From the NCBI GenBank assembly GCA_022510745.1, contig JAFLSY010000003.1, forward strand, positions 186,001 to 250,000: DNA of 64,000 nucleotides. Direction: 5' to 3'. Each line of letters opens with the position of its first letter. Position 1 is the stretch's first letter. The position numbers and the translations under genes were made by a program. Below the pieces are notes generated by a model that was not told where the DNA came from, ran no database searches, and was given only the letters and a program-made list of their open reading frames with translations. Source of the stretch: Lachnospiraceae bacterium. Its GTDB lineage: Bacteria > Bacillota > Clostridia > Lachnospirales > Lachnospiraceae. Positions 17,595 to 25,391 of this stretch are shown one piece after another.

Positions 17595-18821
17595 ATGGAA
17601 CCGATCATCTTTCATATCGATGTAAATTCCGCATATTTAAGCTGGACCGCACTGGAAAAGCTCTCTCAGGGAGATACCGTGGATCTGCGTCTGATTCCTT
17701 CCATTATAGGCGGCGATATCGAACGGCGTCACGGTGTTGTTCTGGCAAAATCCCTTCCCGCCAAAACCTATGGTATTGTAACCGGCGAACCTGTGGTAAA
17801 TGCCTTAAAAAAATGCCCGCATCTGACAATGGCCCCTCCGGACCACGCCATGTACATCAAAAGAAGTAAGGCTCTCATGGACTTTTTATCAGATATCTGT
17901 CCCGATATCGAACAGGCCAGTATCGATGAATGCTATATGGACTTTACTTCAGTAGCACATCTGTATTCTTCCCCGATAGAAGCCGCAATATCCATCAAAG
18001 ATGAAATTTACCGCCGTTTTGGTTTTACCGTCAACATTGGTATTTCCGATAAAAAGGTACTGGCGAAAATGGCTTCTGATTTTAAAAAGCCCAATCTGGT
18101 TCACACCCTCTATGCCCGGGAAATTGCCGCAAAGCTCTGGCCGCTCCCCATATCTTCCCTCTTTATGTGCGGCCGCTCAAGTACGGAAACGCTGCGTAAA
18201 CTGGAGATCCTAACCATCGGTGAACTGGCAAAGACGGATCCCCGCATTCTAGCCTCCCATTTAAAGAGCCATGGGATACTGTTGTGGAATTACGCAAACG
18301 GCATAGACGATTCCATGGTCATATCAGAGCCGGTCAAGCGAAAAGGCGTGGGGAACTCCACCACCTTAAGCCATGACGTGACGGAACGCGCCGAAGCGGC
18401 TAAGACCCTGCTGTCCCTGTCCGAATCCGTGGGCAAAAGTCTCCGCGCTCACAAAGAATCCGCAGGTCTTGTCTGTGTGGAGATCAAATACAATACTTTT
18501 CAAACGGTTTCCCATCAGACCACCCTGCAGACTCCCACTTCCTCTACGGAGATCATTTACCAGACAGCGCTTTCCCTGTTTGACGCTATCTGGAGCCACT
18601 GTCCAATTCGACTTTTAGGAGTCCGTGCCTCCCACCTGACCGAGGCTGACGAACCTGTACAGCTATCTCTTTTTGATAGGACTTCCAATCCGGCTCAGGA
18701 AGAAAAGCAGAAAAAACTGGATGCGGCCTTGGATTCCATCCGTACCAGATACGGTTCCTCCTCCATTGTCAGAGGAAGCCTGCTGCCCACGGCCGAGTCC
18801 GAGGAGAAAAAGACCCTATGA
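17595..18821 (+). CDS. dinB: DNA polymerase IV (Y-family translesion polymerase)
   Basis: 408 residues. The palm motifs HIDVNSAYLSW (first catalytic Asp near residue 9) and SIDECYMDF (Asp-Glu pair near 111) are intact. The little-finger domain follows, and the C-terminal tail has a beta-clamp binding motif, QLSLF (near 360). It synthesises DNA past damaged bases with low fidelity. GGAGGACTGTGC precedes the ATG, and the promoter is at 17531-17560. The divergent neighbour is a wall peptidase, so no functional link is implied. The downstream convergent flavin reductase gene ends 5 bases away. Confidence 0.96.
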   Translation: MEPIIFHIDVNSAYLSWTALEKLSQGDTVDLRLIPSIIGGDIERRHGVVLAKSLPAKTYGIVTGEPVVNALKKCPHLTMAPPDHAMYIKRSKALMDFLSDICPDIEQASIDECYMDFTSVAHLYSSPIEAAISIKDEIYRRFGFTVNIGISDKKVLAKMASDFKKPNLVHTLYAREIAAKLWPLPISSLFMCGRSSTETLRKLEILTIGELAKTDPRILASHLKSHGILLWNYANGIDDSMVISEPVKRKGVGNSTTLSHDVTERAEAAKTLLSLSESVGKSLRAHKESAGLVCVEIKYNTFQTVSHQTTLQTPTSSTEIIYQTALSLFDAIWSHCPIRLLGVRASHLTEADEPVQLSLFDRTSNPAQEEKQKKLDAALDSIRTRYGSSSIVRGSLLPTAESEEKKTL

Positions 18822-18826
18822 GCATA

Positions 18827-19399
18827 TCATGACTTGCGTTTCTTCCTTACGCTATATCCGAAAGTTCCTAACTGACGCCCCATGGAAAAATAAGCCCCAT
18901 GGGAATAGACAATGGGATGTGCCTCCTCTAAATGAAACTTTTGATTTTCATCCATATAATGTTCCTGTACATGAACCGCCTCTACCTTTGCCAGAAACAT
19001 ATCATGGCTTCCAAGCGGCCTGACCTCCGTTACGCGGCACTCTATATTGACCGGGCTCTCCGCGATCAACGGCGCATTCACTTCTTTTGCCGGCAGCGGC
19101 GTCAGTTTCATTTCCTTAAATTTGTCCACATCCCGTCCGCTCTTTACGCCACAGTAGTCTGTGGCAAAAACCAGCTCTTCCGTCGTCAGGTTGATCACGA
19201 ATTCTCCCGTTTCCTTTAACATTTTATAAGAATATCGCTCCGGCCGCACGGAGATGGATACCATGGGCGGATCGCTGCATACAGTGCCTGTCCAGGCTAC
19301 AGTCAGAATATTCTTCTCCCCATCAGTCCCTGCCACGCTCACCAACACCGCCGGCAGCGGGTAGAGCATATTTCCCGGCTTCCATAGCTGCTTTTCCAT
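18827..19399 (-). CDS. Flavin reductase family protein
   Basis: 190 residues from the ATG at 19399, with GAGAGG just upstream; a Met four codons earlier is the alternative. It is an FMN-binding split-barrel protein: NMLYPLPAVLVSVAG, LTVAWTGTVCSDPPMVSISVRPERYS, GEFVINL and the later CRVTEVRPLGSHDMFLAKVEAVHV. Members bind FMN and either reduce it with NAD(P)H or act as redox carriers in anaerobes. The partner is unknown. It lies downstream of the coiled-coil gene but is separated from it by a terminator. Confidence 0.88.
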   Translation of the reverse strand: MEKQLWKPGNMLYPLPAVLVSVAGTDGEKNILTVAWTGTVCSDPPMVSISVRPERYSYKMLKETGEFVINLTTEELVFATDYCGVKSGRDVDKFKEMKLTPLPAKEVNAPLIAESPVNIECRVTEVRPLGSHDMFLAKVEAVHVQEHYMDENQKFHLEEAHPIVYSHGAYFSMGRQLGTFGYSVRKKRKS

Positions 19400-19420
19400 A
19401 TTTCCTCTCATTCTAACAGG

Positions 19421-19441
19421 AAAAGGCCCTCATCGGGGCCT
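19421..19441 (-). terminator. Terminator after the coiled-coil repeat gene
   Basis: Minus-strand stem AGGCCC/GGGCCT with a 6-base loop, followed by TTTT. It lies between the stop at 19471 and the flavin reductase start. Confidence 0.7.
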
Positions 19442-19470
19442 CCTGTCTGCTTTATAGTGACGCGATAATA

Positions 19471-20571
19471 TCAAATAATATGCAGATAAACCAGTATCTG
19501 GAATACCAGTCCCGCAATCGATGCCAACAGGGCTACAACGGAAACGCCCAATACCGCACCCACTTTACCGGTAACGGAAGAAAGAGTCTTGGCCGTCGTA
19601 TCATTCTGCTTGCCGTTCTCCTCTACTACCGCAGCCTGCACATTGCGGTATACCTTCACATTTTCTTTGTGTACATGATCGGAAAGCTGTTCAAACTGCT
19701 CCTCCTGTACCTTCTTCAATTCGGCCAGCAAGGTCTGCAGCTCCTCCGTGTTTTGAGAACCGCCCTGTACCTGCATCTGTTCGATCTTAGCAATTCCTGC
19801 AGCCAGAACTTCTTCCACCTTCAGCATATTCTCTTCCGCTTTGGTGGCATTGTCTACCAGTTTGCCCAAAACCTGCTGTGTCCTGGTGGTATTTTCCTCC
19901 ATACGGCCCAGCACATCCTCCGTCTTAACGGCATTTTCCCCTATACGGCCCAATGTCTGCTCAGCTCTTTCGGATGCATTATCCATACGGCTTAATGCCT
20001 GCTCTGTTTTGGTAAAGCCACCTTCTATACGGCCCAGCGTATCCTCCGTCTTAACGGCATTTTCCACCATACGGCTCAGTACCTGCTCCGTTTTCATGGC
20101 ATTATCCGTGATTTTGATGAGGTTTTCCTCTACTCTGATGGCATTCTCTTCTGACTTACTGAAGCCCTCTTCTTTCGCGGTATCCACTGCTGCCGTTTTT
20201 GCACTGAAAGCCGCCTCTTCCAATTTACCCAAGCTGTTCTCTGCTCTGGCTACAACTGTCTCCAGCTTATTTAAGCTTTCCGACGTCCTTACCGCATTCT
20301 CAGCGATGCCTCCAATTCCGGCTTCCATCAGTTCCTGGGTTTTTACGATAGTCTGTTCAGCCTTGGTCGTGCTTTCCTTTAAAGAGGAAGCCCCCTGTGC
20401 ATACTGTTCCGCTGTTTCCTTCAGTTTCTGTATTACCATATCATATTCGGCATTCTGCCCGCGAACAGGCTGCGCAACGGTTTCGGTATGCTGATTATCC
20501 GCAGCGACATTAGCCTTGATAATTTCCTGTGCATTCAACCTCTGTGCCAGTTTGTCCATAAATGTATCCAT
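19471..20571 (-). CDS. Tail-anchored coiled-coil protein with 14-residue repeats
   Basis: 366 residues of almost pure helix and coiled coil with one C-terminal membrane segment (about 340-363, LGVSVVALLASIAGLVFQIL) and only a few residues beyond it. There is no signal peptide, so the long N-terminal part should stay in the cytosol (inference). Residues 143-254 are eight uninterrupted 14-residue repeats with consensus NAxKTEQVLGRMEE, that is, two heptads each. Weaker copies precede them from about residue 92. GGAGGAAGAGTA precedes the ATG. I do not recognise a named family. The pattern resembles chemoreceptor or apolipoprotein-like helical repeats, but no chemoreceptor hairpin tip is present. 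A terminator follows, so it is probably monocistronic. Confidence 0.75.
   Translation of the reverse strand: MDTFMDKLAQRLNAQEIIKANVAADNQHTETVAQPVRGQNAEYDMVIQKLKETAEQYAQGASSLKESTTKAEQTIVKTQELMEAGIGGIAENAVRTSESLNKLETVVARAENSLGKLEEAAFSAKTAAVDTAKEEGFSKSEENAIRVEENLIKITDNAMKTEQVLSRMVENAVKTEDTLGRIEGGFTKTEQALSRMDNASERAEQTLGRIGENAVKTEDVLGRMEENTTRTQQVLGKLVDNATKAEENMLKVEEVLAAGIAKIEQMQVQGGSQNTEELQTLLAELKKVQEEQFEQLSDHVHKENVKVYRNVQAAVVEENGKQNDTTAKTLSSVTGKVGAVLGVSVVALLASIAGLVFQILVYLHII
19810..20145. repeat. Eight 42-bp repeats coding for the 14-residue coiled-coil unit
   Basis: The DNA behind residues 143-254 has eight consecutive 42-base units without insertion or deletion, for example NAMKTEQVLSRMVE, NAVKTEDTLGRIEG and NAVKTEDVLGRMEE. 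Sequence divergence between units suggests old duplications kept in frame by selection. Confidence 0.85.
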
Positions 20572-20999
20572 TACTCTTCCTCCAAACTATTGTTTTTAGC
20601 ACTTTTTTATATTATAAACCATTTTATCATTTTTTCTTTAAAAATACAATATAGAACAAAAATTGACCCTGCAAATATATTCTTGTATTATAATTTTGTG
20701 CATTATGCATATATTCTTTCCTAATCATAAAGCTTTTTTGTAAATTTTACCTTTTATTTACATGTTGTTCATAGTTTATTCACAAAACCTTGGTATACTA
20801 AGTTCATAGAAACAAGTACACAACTTATTGTTCCAATAAACGATATTATATCATTAATATGCATAGATAAATTTTTTCATAATAGCCCCGGTGCAGAGAT
20901 GTATCGGGGCACTCCTCATTTTATTCCCTTTTACACAGACTTTGTGGCTCTTCACATAAACTGCCCCCATTGGCATATCACTGCCCATGGGGGACATTT
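20572..20999. other. 428-base AT-rich intergenic region with promoter-like and hairpin elements
   Basis: No convincing gene. On plus I see TTGACC (20663-20668), 17 bases, TATTAT (20686-20691), and an extended -10 element TGGTATACT (20791-20799). Two hairpins follow: GCCCCG/CGGGGC at 20885-20910 with a T-rich downstream side, and CCCCCAT/ATGGGGG at 20964-20993 followed by ATTTTT. The last hairpin directly follows the stop of the alarmone synthetase gene on minus. The promoter of the coiled-coil gene on minus must also lie here but is not obvious. Confidence 0.4.
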
Positions 21000-21650
21000 T
21001 TATATTTCTGCTGCCTCGGTATCGCTCATCCCCAGAATCTCTTCATTCAAAGACAGCATTCTGGCATCTAAATCCGCTACCAGCTTGGCGCATGCAATCA
21101 ATTCATCTTTGATATGTTCCGGAGCAGCCCCCTCAAATTTATAATGCATTTTATGCTCCAGACTCGCCCAAAAGTCCATAGCAACAGTACGAATTTGAAT
21201 TTCCACCTTAGTATCCACTATTCTGTCCGATAAATATACCGGCACCGAAACCAGCATATGATAGCTCTTATAGCCACTGGCTTTCGGATAGGTAATATAA
21301 TCCTTGACGGAGAGGATTTTGAGATCTTTCTGCTCCCTGACCATATCCGCAATCCGATAAATATCAGAAGTAAAAGAGCAGATGACGCGAATCCCCGCGA
21401 TATCGTTGACATGCTGTATCATGTTTTCGATCGTGGACTCATAACCGTGTCTTCTCAGTTTTTTCACAATGCTCTCCGGTGTCTTGATACGGGCTTTTAT
21501 ATGCTCTATGGGATTATATCTGTGCACATGCTGAAATTCATCATTTAAAATCTCCATCTTGGTCTGCACCTGCTTTAAAGCCGCAGTATAAGTGAGATTT
21601 ACTTCTGTCCAGCTCTCCACCCCATTATCTTGATATGTACGATGTTCCAT
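21000..21650 (-). CDS. Small alarmone synthetase (RelA/SpoT domain, YjbM/RelQ type)
   Basis: 216 residues, the size of single-domain synthetases, with no hydrolase, TGS or ACT domain. Key blocks: RIKTPESIVKKLRRHG, NDIAGIRVICSF, YPKASGYKSYHML (G-loop/substrate region) and VEIQIRTVAMDFWASLEHKMHYK. It makes pppGpp/ppGpp (or pGpp) from ATP and GTP/GDP/GMP in the cytosol. RelQ-type enzymes are tetramers, and the C-terminal helix here (about 165-216) would fit that. AAGGAG precedes the ATG. A likely extended -10 promoter lies at 21695-21703. Confidence 0.93.
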   Translation of the reverse strand: MEHRTYQDNGVESWTEVNLTYTAALKQVQTKMEILNDEFQHVHRYNPIEHIKARIKTPESIVKKLRRHGYESTIENMIQHVNDIAGIRVICSFTSDIYRIADMVREQKDLKILSVKDYITYPKASGYKSYHMLVSVPVYLSDRIVDTKVEIQIRTVAMDFWASLEHKMHYKFEGAAPEHIKDELIACAKLVADLDARMLSLNEEILGMSDTEAAEI

Positions 21651-21694
21651 TAAAACAACTCCTTACACGGGCAACATCCTGGTTGCTTTGTAAT

Positions 21695-21703
21695 AGTATA
21701 CCA
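21695..21703 (-). promoter_or_regulatory. Extended -10 promoter of the alarmone synthetase gene
   Basis: On minus TGGTATACT, an extended -10 (TG-N-TATACT), about 45 bases before the start codon. No good -35 hexamer is seen. Confidence 0.45.
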
Positions 21704-21762
21704 TACTCTGGAAACTTTTTGTATATTTTGGACAATATTTTAACATTTATTTAAGAATTTAT

Positions 21763-21790
21763 GTGACATTTTTCTTTTTTCTGCTATAAT
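21763..21790 (+). promoter_or_regulatory. Promoter of the 88-residue protein gene
   Basis: GTGACA (21763-21768), 16-base spacer, TATAAT (21785-21790), about 40 bases upstream of the ATG at 21833. The upstream in-frame ATG at 21800 would sit at the transcription start, which argues for the later start. Confidence 0.55.
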
Positions 21791-21832
21791 AAGACAGGTA
21801 TGGAAATTTCGAATTATGAAAGGAGTGCGCGT

Positions 21833-22099
21833 ATGTTTCGTATATGGGCAAAACTTTTTAAAGAAAACCGCATGCTAAAGGATACCGTAGTGGAAGATGA
21901 AAGTACTGACACCCGCACGCATAAGGTCTTCCACGCGCTGGATGAAATCTGCTATCGGTTTGATCTGGGCAAGCCCATCTGGCTGGATGCCACCATAACA
22001 GATTTTAAACGACACGCCAAGGCCCGTTTTACACAGGACAATTTCATAGAATCCATTGATTTTGATTACATGGAACTACAGATTATTGAAGAGGACTGA
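21833..22099 (+). CDS. Small unknown protein (88 residues)
   Basis: Starts MFRIWAKLF with AAAGGAG 8 bases before the ATG. No signal peptide or membrane segment. The sequence is acidic with a basic N-terminus. It has a well-ordered middle (KVFHALDEICYRFDLGKPIWLD) and ends in DFDYMELQIIEED. I do not recognise a named domain, though it has the look of a conserved soluble clostridial protein. Its stop codon lies inside the loop of a strong terminator, so it is monocistronic. Confidence 0.75.
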   Translation: MFRIWAKLFKENRMLKDTVVEDESTDTRTHKVFHALDEICYRFDLGKPIWLDATITDFKRHAKARFTQDNFIESIDFDYMELQIIEED

Positions 22100-22112
22100 G
22101 GTCCTCTTTTTT
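22089..22112 (+). terminator. Terminator overlapping the stop codon
   Basis: Stem AAGAGGAC/GTCCTCTT with a 4-base loop containing the TGA, followed by TTTTTT. Confidence 0.9.
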
Positions 22113-22153
22113 GTTATTTGCAAATAGTTCGCTTCTAAATTCAAATTATGCTA

Positions 22154-22182
22154 TTGACATTTTTATCCACATGATGTACTAT
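22154..22182 (+). promoter_or_regulatory. Promoter of the hemolysin III gene
   Basis: Perfect TTGACA (22154-22159), 17 bases, TACTAT (22177-22182). The gene starts 128 bases downstream, leaving an untranslated leader of about 120 bases. That leader is AT-rich and shows no recognised riboswitch. Confidence 0.7.
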
Positions 22183-22310
22183 CATGTATGCAATACATAG
22201 TTTTTAAAACTACTTATTGTAACCACAACGTTCCAAATGTGTATAATTCTTTTAGAAATGTATATTTTAAAAAATAAAAATGTTTTGTTTCAGAAAAGGA
22301 GGAGTCTACC

Positions 22311-22961
22311 ATGCAGATTACCATTCGCGAACCGGGCAGCGCCATTACTCATTTTATCGGCATGATGCTGGCAATTTTTGCAGCTGTACCGCTGTTAGTA
22401 AAAGCCGGTATCACATCCGGCGGTAAAAATTTTATAGCTATGGCAATTTTTATGCTGAGCATGGTGCTGCTTTACGGCGCAAGCACTACCTACCATTCCG
22501 TCAACCTTACCGACAGACCCCTGCGCATATTCCGCAAAATAGACCACATGATGATTTTTGTCCTGATCGCGGGTTCCTATACACCGGTATGTCTGATTGT
22601 TTTCGGAGACCGCCAGGGCTACACCCTGCTCTCCGTTGTATGGGCCATCGCCATTCTCGGTATGATCGTCAAAGCATGCTGGATCACCTGTCCGAAATGG
22701 TTTTCCTCCATTATCTATATCTCCATGGGCTGGGTCTGCATCTTTGTTTTTAGGCGGCTGCTCTACTCCCTGCCCCTTGGCGCCTTTCTCTGGCTTTTGA
22801 CCGGCGGTATTATTTATACGGTGGGCGGCGTGATCTATGCCCTAAAGCTGCCCCTTTTCAATTCCAGACATGAATTTTTCGGTTCCCATGAAATTTTTCA
22901 TATTTTCTGCATGGCCGGCAGCGCCTGCCACTTCATCTTTATGTACTGCTATGTTGCATAA
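22311..22961 (+). CDS. Hemolysin III family membrane protein (PAQR superfamily)
   Basis: 216 residues with seven membrane segments. Conserved motifs are present: TTYHSV, RKIDHMMIFVLIAGSYTPVCL and the C-terminal GSHEIFHIFCMAGSACHF. Their His, Ser and Asp residues form the putative zinc site shared with adiponectin receptors, and a hydrolase-like role on lipids is suspected for the superfamily. The hemolysin name is historical. AAAGGAGGAG precedes the ATG, and a bidirectional terminator follows. Confidence 0.93.
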   Translation: MQITIREPGSAITHFIGMMLAIFAAVPLLVKAGITSGGKNFIAMAIFMLSMVLLYGASTTYHSVNLTDRPLRIFRKIDHMMIFVLIAGSYTPVCLIVFGDRQGYTLLSVVWAIAILGMIVKACWITCPKWFSSIIYISMGWVCIFVFRRLLYSLPLGAFLWLLTGGIIYTVGGVIYALKLPLFNSRHEFFGSHEIFHIFCMAGSACHFIFMYCYVA

Positions 22962-22986
22962 ATGCATATATGTCTGACCATATACG

Positions 22987-23017
22987 AAAAAACAGCGCAT
23001 TGGCTGCGCTGTTTTTT
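22987..23017. terminator. Bidirectional terminator between hemolysin III and galE genes
   Basis: 13-bp stem AAAAAACAGCGCA/TGCGCTGTTTTTT with a 5-base loop, T-runs on both strands, between convergent genes. Confidence 0.93.
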
Positions 23018-23033
23018 ATTCTATGAAAAATCT

Positions 23034-24050
23034 TTATTCCCCATATCCGTCAGGATTCTGACTTTGCCATCTCCAGGAATCCTCACACATTTCTTTGATG
23101 CCATACTGCGCCTTCCAGCCAAGCTCCCGGTAGGCCTTCTCCGCATTGGCGTAGTTTTCGGGGATATCTCCCGCACGTCTTTCCTTTATGCTATAAGGAA
23201 TCGGAACCCCTGTTGCTTCTTGAAAGTTGTTTACAATATCAAGCACACTGGAACCTTTTCCCGTTCCCAGATTGTAAATGCCAAATCCCGCCTTTTCCTC
23301 GATTCTCTTTAAGGCCTTTACATGTCCTATTGCCAGATCCACAACATGCACGTAATCCCGGATGCAGGTACCGTCCGGCGTGGGATAGTCGTTGCCGAAC
23401 ACGCCCAGTTCCTCCCGTTTTCCTACCGCCACCTGCGTAATATAGGGCATGAGATTATTGGGAATTCCACTGGGATTTTCTCCGATAAGTCCGCTCTTGT
23501 GAGCGCCTATGGGATTGAAATAACGCAGCAAGATCACATTCCATTCCGGATCTGCCTTCTGGATATCCTGTAATATCTGTTCCAGCATGGACTTGGTCCA
23601 GCCGTAGGGATTGGTACATTCACCCTTCGGTGTTTCTTCCGTAACAGGAACCTGTTTAGGGGTGCCGTACACGGTAGCGGAGGATGAGAAAATAATATTC
23701 TTCACATTATGTTCCCGCATCACCTGTATCAGGGTAAGCGTTCCCGTAATATTGTTGTTGTAATATTCCCACGGTTTTTGAACGGATTCTCCAACTGCCT
23801 TAAGACCTGCAAAATGAATCACCGAGTCGATGCTTTCTTTTGAAAATATATCCTCCATTGCGGCTTTATCCAGTATATCGGCCTTATAAAAAGTAACCGG
23901 CTTTCCCGTAATCTGTTCCACCCGCTGTAAGGACTTCTCGCTGGCATTGCTTAAATTATCCAATACCACAACTTCATAACCTGCATTCTGCAGTTCGACC
24001 ACTGTGTGGCTGCCAATATAACCGGCGCCTCCTGTTACTAAAATAGCCAT
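23034..24050 (-). CDS. galE: UDP-glucose 4-epimerase GalE
   Basis: 338 residues from the ATG at 24050, which has GGAGG close upstream and begins MAILVTGGAGYIGSHTV. The longer frame would run back into the preceding gene and lacks a site. GGAGYIGS is the NAD-binding glycine motif. The catalytic set is Ser/Thr in SSSATVYG and the YxxxK-type PYGWTKS. It interconverts UDP-glucose and UDP-galactose (possibly also GlcNAc/GalNAc). It follows the UDPGP gene by 79 bases and probably shares its transcript, so the pair makes UDP-hexoses for galactose use or surface glycans. Confidence 0.97.
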   Translation of the reverse strand: MAILVTGGAGYIGSHTVVELQNAGYEVVVLDNLSNASEKSLQRVEQITGKPVTFYKADILDKAAMEDIFSKESIDSVIHFAGLKAVGESVQKPWEYYNNNITGTLTLIQVMREHNVKNIIFSSSATVYGTPKQVPVTEETPKGECTNPYGWTKSMLEQILQDIQKADPEWNVILLRYFNPIGAHKSGLIGENPSGIPNNLMPYITQVAVGKREELGVFGNDYPTPDGTCIRDYVHVVDLAIGHVKALKRIEEKAGFGIYNLGTGKGSSVLDIVNNFQEATGVPIPYSIKERRAGDIPENYANAEKAYRELGWKAQYGIKEMCEDSWRWQSQNPDGYGE

Positions 24051-24129
24051 ATTTCCTCCTTCCCGAAGCCCTCTACGCTCCGGCGCAATTATATAAGATC
24101 TTGATTCCTGTTTACGGGTTAACGCGTAT

Positions 24130-25362
24130 TTACAATTCCACACCGTTTTGAAGAAGCAATGCTCTGGCGCTCTCCACGGAATCAATACCTGTCGGATTTT
24201 TAATCGGTGCAAACTCTTTCTCGCGTACTACCTCAAACGGCAGGCAGCTCTCTAACTGATGGATCATGTCTAACACCAGATTTTCAAATTTATAACCGTT
24301 AGGCTCTTTCGGCTTCACAAAATTTCCCTGCTCATCCATATAGGGAATCTTCTTTTCCACGATATGAAGGGGAAGTTTTTTCCGAAGCAGCCCGTCTAAA
24401 GCCGATACCCGGAAAAGATAATTCAGTATCACGCCGAAATTGTAGGCAGGATCGCCTTTTTCGTCCCGGGCGCTCATCAATTCCTCCGTCAGCTCATAAT
24501 ACTCCACAATGGAAGGTCTCCCATCCTCTAAACAGATGACTCCCACCTTTTCATCCGGGGCATTCTTCCTTACAACCTTGGCCCCCACATCACAGTTTTC
24601 ATGAAGTACCGCACCCACAAATACCGGATCGGCAATCCGCTGCAGCACATTGTCCACGGCAAATATATTCAACCATTCAATTCCCGCTTCCCGAACGATA
24701 TCGGACATTCCCGTACTCTTCATGGAAATATACCAGCCGCCGTTGCCGTTTGGAGAAGTGGAAATCTTATACTTACTCTCCATATAGACTTTTCCGTTAT
24801 AGTCAGCTGCCGGTGCCATGTCCTGACGGAAAAAATGCACATACTCACTGCGGTAGCCAAAGAAATGTCGCTCCGTTAAAAAGGTGACGGTGGCTTCATG
24901 ATTTTTATCGCTGGTCATCACAAAAAGATGAATCCATGCATCCGTTTCCCGCACAACCTCTAAAAGATTGACAATCAATCTTTCAAAAATATAGACCTCT
25001 TTTGTCAGGCCGATATTGTACACACCCTTTGGGGCATCGGAACCGAGTCGGGTTCCCATTCCGCCCGCAAGCAAAACAGCTCCCACTTTTCCCGCTCTGA
25101 TGGCCTCTTCCCCCAGTTTACGGTAAGCCTCACGGTTTTCAGTGATTTCAGGCAACTCCATGGCTTTTAAGGGTGAAATACGCCCCTTCTTAGCCAATTC
25201 CTCCTTATGAGCGCAGGAGGCGGTCACAGAAAAATCGATACTCTCTATTTGTGCCAGCAGCGCCTGCTTTTCCTCTTCGTTTAAGTCTTCATAATAGCGT
25301 AAAACATGCTCCTGTCCGTACTCTGCCAATTTCTCCCAAGCCTGCTTATACGTTATTCCCAT
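24130..25362 (-). CDS. UDPGP type I family uridylyltransferase
   Basis: 410 residues. Nucleotide-binding loop VLLAGGMGTRLGSDAPKG, then YFMTSDKN-like LFVMTSDKNHEAT, GNGGWY and ENLVLDMIHQL, as in eukaryote-type UDP-sugar pyrophosphorylases (UAP/USP, PF01704) rather than bacterial GalU. It forms UDP-GlcNAc, UDP-GalNAc or UDP-Glc/Gal from the sugar phosphate and UTP. Which one cannot be decided by eye. With galE directly downstream and a GT-C glycosyltransferase gene upstream, a nucleotide-sugar supply role is likely. GGAGGG precedes the ATG. Confidence 0.88.
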   Translation of the reverse strand: MGITYKQAWEKLAEYGQEHVLRYYEDLNEEEKQALLAQIESIDFSVTASCAHKEELAKKGRISPLKAMELPEITENREAYRKLGEEAIRAGKVGAVLLAGGMGTRLGSDAPKGVYNIGLTKEVYIFERLIVNLLEVVRETDAWIHLFVMTSDKNHEATVTFLTERHFFGYRSEYVHFFRQDMAPAADYNGKVYMESKYKISTSPNGNGGWYISMKSTGMSDIVREAGIEWLNIFAVDNVLQRIADPVFVGAVLHENCDVGAKVVRKNAPDEKVGVICLEDGRPSIVEYYELTEELMSARDEKGDPAYNFGVILNYLFRVSALDGLLRKKLPLHIVEKKIPYMDEQGNFVKPKEPNGYKFENLVLDMIHQLESCLPFEVVREKEFAPIKNPTGIDSVESARALLLQNGVEL

Positions 25363-25391
25363 ATTTCCCTCCGTTTTGCACCCTTTTCTTC

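Noticed and set aside
19810..20145. Regular 42-base periodicity considered as a CRISPR-like array
   Set aside because: The units are contiguous coding repeats without spacers and keep the reading frame.
20899..21144. Plus-strand frame of 81 codons after the GCCCCG hairpin start
   Set aside because: No ribosome binding site, and it runs antisense into the alarmone synthetase gene.
23034..24212. Long form of GalE starting at 24212
   Set aside because: The extra 54 residues overlap the upstream gene and do not look like GalE. The ATG at 24050 has GGAGG and the Rossmann motif directly after it.
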